In this document: piece after piece, positions 1-5,006 of the stretch | How positions within the stretch are numbered: the stretch's first letter is position 1 | Layout: every line of letters begins with the position of its first letter | Source: Alphaproteobacteria bacterium | GTDB taxonomy: Bacteria; Pseudomonadota; Alphaproteobacteria; Rickettsiales; UBA8987 | Assembly (NCBI GenBank): GCA_023269645.1 | Contig: JAHFPR010000162.1 | Span: forward strand, 1-5,006 | DNA: 5,006 nucleotides | Direction: 5' to 3' | Program-made: the position numbers and the translations under genes | Notes under the pieces: model-generated | Told to the model about the DNA's origin: nothing | Seen by the model: only the letters and a program-made list of their open reading frames with translations | Database searches by the model: none

Positions 1-2798
1 GTGCGCATGGTGAGCTGCGTACCCGGTTCGCCGATGGATTGCGCGGCAATAACGCCGATTGCCTCGCCCACATTCACCAGATAGCCGCTCGCCAGATCGC
101 GTCCGTAGCACTTCGCGCAGATGCCGGTTTTGCTTTCGCAGGTGACGATAGAACGCACCTTGATTGCCTCGATGCCCGCCGCGTCAATGGCTTCCACCAC
201 GTCTTCGATAATCAGGTCGCCCGCGTTCATGATGAGCTTGTCCGTCACCGGATGGTGCACATCGTTGGCCGAGGTGCGCCCGACGATTTTATCCGCCAGT
301 GGAACAACGATCTCGCCACCGTCAATTTCCGCGCGCATCACCAGGCCGTTCTCCGTGCCGCAATCCTGCTCGAACACGATGCAATCCTGCGATACATCCA
401 CAAGGCGGCGCGTGAGGTAACCGGAATTTGCCGTTTTAAGGGCGGTATCCGCCAGCCCTTTGCGCGCGCCGTGCGTGGAGTTGAAGTATTCCAGCACGTT
501 CAAGCCTTCCTTGAAGTTGGACTTGATGGGCGTTTCGATGATGTCACCGTTCGGCTTCGCCATCAGCCCGCGCATACCGGCGAGCTGCTTGATCTGCGCC
601 GCCGAGCCACGTGCGCCGGAAGTCGCCATCATATAGATGGAGTTCAGGGAAAGCTGACCGGTGCGGCCTTCGGCTTTCGCCTTGGCCTCGCCGCTCATGT
701 ACTTCATCATTTCGCCCGCGACTTTATCCGTGCAGTGCGACCACGCATCCACCACCTTGTTATACTTCTCGCGCTGGGTGATGAGGCCGTCCGAATACTG
801 CTTCTCGAACTCCTTGACCTGTCTGGTGGTATCGTCAATCAGCTTGTATTTTTCCTGCGGGATGATCATATCATCCTTGCCGAAAGAAATACCGGATGTG
901 CAGGCGTGCTTGAAGCCCAGACCCATCATATGATCCGCGAAGAGCACCGTGGCTTTCGGACCACAGTGGCGATAGATTTCCTCGATGATTTTACTCACCT
1001 CTTTCTTGGTGGCGACACGGTTCACCAGATCAAATCGGATTTTCGGGTGCTTCGGCAGCAATTCGGCAAACAGGATGCGCCCCGGCGAGCTTTCCACCAG
1101 TTTCGTGATAGGAGTACCTTTTTCATCCACCGTTTTGATGCGGCATTTCACCTTGCTGTGCAGGGTGATAACCTTGCTATCCAGTGCCTGCTGCACTTCC
1201 GCCACGTCCGAGAACGCCATGCCTTCGCCCGGCTCCTTATCGAACTGCAGCGTGAGGTAATACAGCCCCAGCACAATATCCTGCGTCGGCATGATGATAG
1301 GCTTGCCGGAAGCAGGTGAAAGGATGTTGTTGGTGGACATCATCAGGATGCGTGCTTCAAGCTGCGCTTCAATGGAAAGCGGCACGTGCACGGCCATCTG
1401 GTCGCCGTCGAAATCCGCGTTGAAGGCGGTGCAGACCAGCGGGTGCAGGCGGATCGCCTTGCCCTCGATGAGCACCGGCTCGAACGCCTGGATGCCGAGG
1501 CGGTGGAGCGTCGGCGCGCGGTTCAGCAGCACCGGGTGTTCCTTGATGACATCCGAGAGAATATCCCACACTTCAGGACGCTCGGATTCCACCATTTTCT
1601 TCGCCACCTTGATGGTGGTCGCCATGCCGTAAAGCTCCAGCTTCGCATAGATGAACGGCTTGAACAACTCCAGTGCCATTTTCTTCGGCAGACCGCACTG
1701 GTGGAGTTTTAATTCGGGACCCACCACGATGACGGATCGCCCCGAATAATCCACGCGCTTGCCGAGCAGGTTCTGGCGGAACCGCCCCTGCTTGCCCTTC
1801 AACATATCGGAGAGCGATTTGAACGGGCGCTTGTTCGCATCCTTGATAACGCGGCCACGGCGGCCATTGTCAAAGAGCGCGTCCACGGCTTCCTGCAGCA
1901 TCCGCTTTTCGTTGCGGATGATGATTTCCGGTGCTTTCAGCTCCAGCAGGCGCTTCAGGCGGTTATTGCGGTTGATGACGCGGCGATACAAATCGTTCAA
2001 ATCTGAAGTCGCAAAGCGGCCACCATCCAGCGGAACAAGCGGACGCAGATCGGGCGGAATCACCGGCAGCACTTCCAGCACCATCCATTCCGGCTTGTTG
2101 CCGGATTCGATGAAGGAATTGATGAGTTTCAGACGCTTCACCACTTTTTTGCGTTTGGCTTCGGAGGTGGCGGAAAGAAGTTCAGCACTTAATGTGGCCT
2201 GTTCTTCTTTCAGGTTGACGGCCTTCAGCATATGCTGAATCGCCTCCGCGCCGATCATGGCGGTGAAGGCATCCTGGCCATATTTATCCTGAGCATCGTA
2301 ATATTGCTCCTCGTTCAGCAACTCGCAGTATTTGAACGGGGTCAGCCCTGGCTCGGTAACGACGAACGCTTCAAAATACAGTACGCGCTCCAGATCTTTC
2401 AGCGGCGCATCCAGCAACTGGCCGATGCGGGAGGGCAGGGACTTCAGGAACCAGATATGCACCACCGGCGAAGCCAGTTCGATATGCCCCATGCGCTCGC
2501 GGCGCACCTTGGCGGTGGTCACTTCCACGCCGCACTTCTCGCACACGATGCCGCGATACTTCATGCGCTTGTACTTGCCGCACAGGCACTCATAATCCTT
2601 GATCGGCCCGAAGATGCGCGCGCAAAACAGCCCATCGCGCTCCGGCTTGAACGTGCGGTAGTTGATGGTTTCCGGCTTCTTCACCTCCCCGAACGACCAT
2701 GACCGGATTTTCTCCGGACTGGCGATGGAGATGCGAATCTCGTCAAATTCCTGCGATGCCTGCTGTGCGCCAAAGAAACGCTGAAGTTCGTAGTGCAT
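1..2798 (-). CDS. rpoC: RNA polymerase subunit beta' (RpoC), N-terminal two thirds, 3' end cut by window edge
   Basis: This gene encodes the largest subunit of the core RNA polymerase, which holds the catalytic Mg2+ for RNA synthesis. The frame is open for 932 codons from ATG at 2796-2798 to the left edge; E. coli RpoC has 1407 residues, so about a third is missing. Domains in order: zinc ribbon with C71, C73, C86 and C89; lid near 253-268 (LDGGRFATSDLN); clamp coiled coil about 265-316, keeping R277, E297 and A304, which match E. coli R275, E295 and A302 of the sigma contact; RVDYSGRSVI in the switch region; LNRAPTLHRLG; the catalytic loop NADFDGD at residues 460-466 (bases 1401-1421) with D462, D464 and D466; F-loop SGARGSAAQIKQLAGMRG from 727; bridge helix about 776-799 (GARKGLADTALKTANSGYL); second zinc site C813, C887, C894 and C897. 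It ends at QLTMR, the start of the trigger loop. The start is fixed by a strong Shine-Dalgarno and a normal N-terminus. All key residues are present. Wording is alphaproteobacterial, close to Rickettsiales. Confidence 0.99.
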   Translation of the reverse strand, partial: MHYELQRFFGAQQASQEFDEIRISIASPEKIRSWSFGEVKKPETINYRTFKPERDGLFCARIFGPIKDYECLCGKYKRMKYRGIVCEKCGVEVTTAKVRRERMGHIELASPVVHIWFLKSLPSRIGQLLDAPLKDLERVLYFEAFVVTEPGLTPFKYCELLNEEQYYDAQDKYGQDAFTAMIGAEAIQHMLKAVNLKEEQATLSAELLSATSEAKRKKVVKRLKLINSFIESGNKPEWMVLEVLPVIPPDLRPLVPLDGGRFATSDLNDLYRRVINRNNRLKRLLELKAPEIIIRNEKRMLQEAVDALFDNGRRGRVIKDANKRPFKSLSDMLKGKQGRFRQNLLGKRVDYSGRSVIVVGPELKLHQCGLPKKMALELFKPFIYAKLELYGMATTIKVAKKMVESERPEVWDILSDVIKEHPVLLNRAPTLHRLGIQAFEPVLIEGKAIRLHPLVCTAFNADFDGDQMAVHVPLSIEAQLEARILMMSTNNILSPASGKPIIMPTQDIVLGLYYLTLQFDKEPGEGMAFSDVAEVQQALDSKVITLHSKVKCRIKTVDEKGTPITKLVESSPGRILFAELLPKHPKIRFDLVNRVATKKEVSKIIEEIYRHCGPKATVLFADHMMGLGFKHACTSGISFGKDDMIIPQEKYKLIDDTTRQVKEFEKQYSDGLITQREKYNKVVDAWSHCTDKVAGEMMKYMSGEAKAKAEGRTGQLSLNSIYMMATSGARGSAAQIKQLAGMRGLMAKPNGDIIETPIKSNFKEGLNVLEYFNSTHGARKGLADTALKTANSGYLTRRLVDVSQDCIVFEQDCGTENGLVMRAEIDGGEIVVPLADKIVGRTSANDVHHPVTDKLIMNAGDLIIEDVVEAIDAAGIEAIKVRSIVTCESKTGICAKCYGRDLASGYLVNVGEAIGVIAAQSIGEPGTQLTMR

Positions 2799-2804
2799 TT
2801 TTTT

Positions 2805-2809
2805 CTCCT
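2805..2809 (-). promoter_or_regulatory. Ribosome binding site of rpoC (AGGAG)
   Basis: On the minus strand AGGAG is followed by six A residues (2799-2804) and then the ATG of rpoC, an ideal Shine-Dalgarno and spacing. It decides the rpoC start. It begins directly after the helix formed by the spacer repeat, so the initiating 30S subunit would sit against the foot of that hairpin. Together with the A of ATG the spacer makes a run of seven A. Confidence 0.9.
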
Positions 2810-2889
2810 AGTGATCAGAGTTGAGAGTTGAGAGTTGAGTAAGAATTGAGGATTTATCACTCAACTCTCAATTCTCAACTCTCACCACT
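2810..2889 (-). repeat. Long inverted repeat (RNA hairpin) filling the rpoB-rpoC spacer
   Basis: The core arms are 2817-2840 and 2859-2882, 24 bases each, with 23 of 24 positions complementary; the exception is 2827 against 2872, an A-C mismatch in the mRNA. The loop is 18 bases (2841-2858). Outside the core, 2810-2816 faces 2883-2889 with five Watson-Crick pairs and one G-U pair, and only 2816/2883 is mismatched. In all, 31 positions face each other with 28 Watson-Crick pairs, one wobble and two mismatches. In the transcript the helix begins one base after the rpoB stop codon and ends at the base before the rpoC Shine-Dalgarno. No U-tract follows on either strand, so it is not a typical intrinsic terminator, as expected inside an operon whose next gene must be transcribed. 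A double-stranded RNA of this length would suit RNase III; that role is inference. It could equally be a copy of a dispersed palindromic repeat. Confidence 0.9.
2817..2884. repeat. Heptamer repeats CTCAAYT in both orientations
   Basis: The hairpin arms are made of 7-base units. The left arm reads AGAGTTG three times in a row (2817-2837). The right arm reads CTCAACT, CTCAATT, CTCAACT (2860-2880) followed by CTCA. A further unit in left-arm orientation, AGAATTGAG (2842-2850), lies in the loop. That makes about seven units of the consensus CTCAAYT, four one way and three the other. This low-complexity, phased design is unlike the coding DNA on either side. It suggests growth by slippage or insertion of a repeat element rather than a conserved leader. 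Confidence 0.85.
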
Positions 2890-2890
2890 C

Positions 2891-5006
2891 TTAAGCGGCT
2901 TCTGTATTCTGTCTCAGTTCCACATTCAGGCACAGCGAGCGCAGTTCCTTCACCATCACGTTGAATGATTCCGGCACACCCGAATCGAACGTGTGGTCAC
3001 CCTTGATGATGGATTCATACACTTTCGTGCGGCCTGCCACGTCGTCCGATTTCACGGTCAGCAATTCCTGTAGCGTGTAGGACGCGCCGTAAGCCTGCAA
3101 TGCCCAGCATTCCATTTCCCCGAAACGCTGTCCACCGAAGTGCGATTTACCGCCCAGAGGCTGCTGCGTGACAAGGCTGTATGGCCCAATGGAGCGCGCA
3201 TGGATTTTCTCGTCCACCAGGTGATGCAGTTTGAGGATATAGATAATCCCCACCGTCACCTTGCGGTCGAACTTTTCTCCGGTGCGCCCGTCGTGCAGCG
3301 TGACCTGGCCGGAAACATCCAGCCCGGCTTCCACGAGCGCGGCGGTAATATCCTCTTCCAACGCACCGTCGAACACCGGAGTGGCGATCGGAACGCCGCT
3401 GCCCAGGTTATGCGCAAGTTCGTGAAGATCCTCATCGTTCATCTCGTCGATTTCCTTGAGGTCTTCCTTGGAAGCATAGATTTTTTTGAGCCGGGCTTTG
3501 ATTTCCTTGCTCTCCTTATCCGCTTCCACCAGCGCGCGAATCTGACCGCCCAGCGTTTTGGAAGCCCAGCCGAGATGCGTTTCCAGAATCTGCCCCACGT
3601 TCATGCGAGAAGGCACACCAAGCGGATTCAGCACCACATCCACCGGGGTTCCATCCTCAAGGTACGGCATATCCTCCACCGGAAGAATTTGGGAGATAAC
3701 GCCCTTGTTCCCATGACGGCCTGCCATTTTATCGCCCGGCTGCAGCTTGCGCTTCACCGCGACAAACACCTTCACCATCTTGAGTACGCCGGAGGGAAGA
3801 TCGTCGCCGCCCTGGAGCTTCTCGATCTTGTTCTCCAGGCGTTTCTCCAGACGTTCCTGGATGGCATCGTGCTGCTTGCGCAGTTCCTCAACTTCATCCA
3901 TTGCCTTTTCATTTTTCAGCGAGAAATTCCACCATTTGGAGCGCGGAAGACCATCCAGCACACCGTTGGTGATTTTGGAATCTTTCTTCACGCCCTCGTA
4001 GGATTTGGTGACTTCCTTGCTGGCGAGCACCGAACGGAGCTGGTCGAAAATATGCGCGGTGAGGATGTTGTACTCATCCCGCTTATCCTTTTCCAGATGT
4101 TCGATTTCCTCGCGTTCAATGGCAATCGCGCGTTCATCCTTTTCGATGCCACGGCGGGAGAAAATGCGCACTTCCACCACCGTACCGACGATGCCCGGCT
4201 TCATGCGAAGCGAGGAATCGCGCACATCTGCCGCCTTTTCGCCGAAAATGGCGCGCAGCAGCTTTTCTTCCGGGGTCATGGGGGATTCGCTCTTGGGTGT
4301 AACCTTGCCCACGAGAATATCGCCCGCGCCGACTTCTGCACCGATGTGCACGATGCCGGTTTCATCCAGATGCCGCAGGTTTTCCTCGCCCACGTTCGGG
4401 ATGTCCCGCGTGATTTCTTCCGGCCCGAGCTTCGTATCGCGCGCCATCACCTCGAATTCCTCGATGTGGATGGAGGTGAACACGTCGTCGCTCACCATGC
4501 GTTCGGAAATCAGGATGGAATCCTCGAAGTTATAGCCGTTCCAGGGCATGAACGCGACCAGCACGTTGCGGCCCAGTGCCAGTTCGCCGAGGCTTGTGCT
4601 CGGCCCGTCGCAGATAACATCGCCCTTTTTCACCGCGTCGCCGATGCGCACGATGGGCTTCTGGTTGATGCAGGTGTTCTGGTTGGAACGCTGGAACTTG
4701 CGCAGGGTATAAATATCCACGCCGGAGGAATTTCCTTCCTCGTCCACCACTTTTACCACGATGCGGGTTGCGTCCACCTGATCCACGATACCATCCCGCC
4801 GTGCGGCGATGGTGGCTCCGGAATCCTGCGCGACCGGTGCTTCCATCCCCGTGCCCACGAGGGGTGCTTCGGATTTTAGTGTCGGCACGGCCTGGCGCAT
4901 CATGTTTGAACCCATGAGCGCGCGGTTCGCGTCGTCGTTTTCAAGGAACGGGATCAGCGCGGCGGCCACTGAAACAAGCTGCTTCGGCGAAACGTCGGCA
5001 TATTCC
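2891..5006 (-). CDS. rpoB: RNA polymerase subunit beta (RpoB), C-terminal half, 5' end cut by window edge
   Basis: This gene encodes the second-largest core subunit, which forms one side of the active-site cleft. The frame is open from the right edge and gives 704 residues up to TAA at 2891-2893; E. coli RpoB has 1342, so roughly half is visible. A GTG at 4967-4969 could be mistaken for a start, but the frame continues upstream with EYADVSPKQLVSV, which matches the family, so it is an internal valine. Motifs in order (numbered from the window edge): NRALMGSNMMRQAVPTL, whose Arg matches E. coli R687 of rifampicin cluster III; AFMPWNGYNFEDS with the Glu-Asp pair of E. coli E813/D814 (bases 4520-4525); a charged, helical lineage-variable region about 290-400 with a likely coiled coil at 369-398; LQPGDKMAGRHGNKG with lysines matching K1065 and K1073 (3728-3730 and 3704-3706); VVLNPLGVPSRMN; and the conserved C-terminal block HARSIGPYSLVTQQPLGGK to RSLCLNVEL, which packs on beta'. 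It precedes rpoC in the usual operon order. No lesion is seen. Confidence 0.99.
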   Translation of the reverse strand, partial: EYADVSPKQLVSVAAALIPFLENDDANRALMGSNMMRQAVPTLKSEAPLVGTGMEAPVAQDSGATIAARRDGIVDQVDATRIVVKVVDEEGNSSGVDIYTLRKFQRSNQNTCINQKPIVRIGDAVKKGDVICDGPSTSLGELALGRNVLVAFMPWNGYNFEDSILISERMVSDDVFTSIHIEEFEVMARDTKLGPEEITRDIPNVGEENLRHLDETGIVHIGAEVGAGDILVGKVTPKSESPMTPEEKLLRAIFGEKAADVRDSSLRMKPGIVGTVVEVRIFSRRGIEKDERAIAIEREEIEHLEKDKRDEYNILTAHIFDQLRSVLASKEVTKSYEGVKKDSKITNGVLDGLPRSKWWNFSLKNEKAMDEVEELRKQHDAIQERLEKRLENKIEKLQGGDDLPSGVLKMVKVFVAVKRKLQPGDKMAGRHGNKGVISQILPVEDMPYLEDGTPVDVVLNPLGVPSRMNVGQILETHLGWASKTLGGQIRALVEADKESKEIKARLKKIYASKEDLKEIDEMNDEDLHELAHNLGSGVPIATPVFDGALEEDITAALVEAGLDVSGQVTLHDGRTGEKFDRKVTVGIIYILKLHHLVDEKIHARSIGPYSLVTQQPLGGKSHFGGQRFGEMECWALQAYGASYTLQELLTVKSDDVAGRTKVYESIIKGDHTFDSGVPESFNVMVKELRSLCLNVELRQNTEAA

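Noticed and set aside
39..1319. A 426-codon open frame on the plus strand, antisense to rpoC
   Set aside because: It is the reverse reading of the RpoC catalytic, F-loop, bridge-helix and zinc-site region, with no family resemblance and no good ribosome binding site seen. The minus strand carries all the RpoC motifs without interruption.
1..2798. rpoC as a broken gene, because it has no stop codon in the window
   Set aside because: Reading every codon from 2798 to 3 shows no stop and unbroken similarity to RpoC. The stop is missing only because the window ends at the trigger loop.
2810..2889. The spacer hairpin as a rho-independent terminator
   Set aside because: No U-run follows the stem in either direction; on the minus strand it is followed directly by AGGAG and poly-A leading into rpoC. 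The stem is also AT-containing and long, unlike a compact GC-rich terminator.
3770..4105. The divergent charged region of RpoB (residues about 290-400) as a foreign insertion
   Set aside because: This is the place of the known lineage-variable insertion of proteobacterial beta subunits (SI2 region in E. coli), and the flanking wording is like that of other Alphaproteobacteria. No sign of recent transfer is seen.
3140..4879. A 579-codon open frame on the plus strand, antisense to rpoB
   Set aside because: It lies wholly within rpoB on the other strand. Its product is rich in His, Phe, Leu and Arg with no recognisable domain, as expected when conserved GC-rich codons are read backwards. rpoB on the minus strand is unmistakable.
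4967..4969. GTG as the start codon of a shortened rpoB
   Set aside because: The frame continues upstream to the window edge with residues that match RpoB (EYADVSPKQLVSV), so the codon is an internal valine and not a start.

Overview
The window holds the middle of a bacterial RNA polymerase operon. Everything coding lies on the minus strand, so transcription runs from position 5006 towards position 1. The 3' half of rpoB (beta subunit) enters from the right and stops at 2891. A 92-base spacer follows (2799-2890). Then rpoC (beta' subunit) starts at 2798 and runs off the left edge still open. Both genes are cut only by the window edges; I read both frames through and found no internal stop or frameshift.

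The organism is very probably an alphaproteobacterium. RpoB carries the HARSIGPYS form of the C-terminal signature, where E. coli has HARSTGPYS. Wordings such as GGKSHFGGQRFGEMECWALQ and RSLCLNVEL, and in RpoC TCESKTGICAKCYGRDLA and EFEKQYSDGLIT, resemble what I remember of Rickettsiales and other deep-branching Alphaproteobacteria. The DNA is not AT-rich (roughly mid-50s % GC by eye), which does not fit a reduced Rickettsia-like genome. A free-living or less reduced deep alphaproteobacterial lineage fits better, but the genus cannot be named from this window.

The two subunits together form the polymerase active-site cleft. In this window beta supplies the Glu-Asp pair and the two lysines that surround the active site. 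Beta' supplies the NADFDGD magnesium loop, the N-terminal zinc ribbon, the sigma-binding coiled coil, the F-loop, the bridge helix, the second zinc site and the first residues of the trigger loop. The rifampicin clusters I and II of rpoB lie mostly outside the window to the right, and the rest of the rpoC trigger loop, jaw and C-terminus lie outside to the left.

The one part that is not ordinary core-gene sequence is the rpoB-rpoC spacer. It is almost wholly an inverted repeat built from heptamers of the form CTCAAYT. In the mRNA it would fold into a near-continuous helix of about 31 positions, running from one base after the rpoB stop codon to the base before the rpoC Shine-Dalgarno. It has no U-tract, so it is not an intrinsic terminator. 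An RNA-processing site or a dispersed palindromic repeat are the best guesses. I see no defence system, mobile element gene, CRISPR, tRNA or rRNA here. The long open frames on the plus strand are antisense shadows of rpoB and rpoC.
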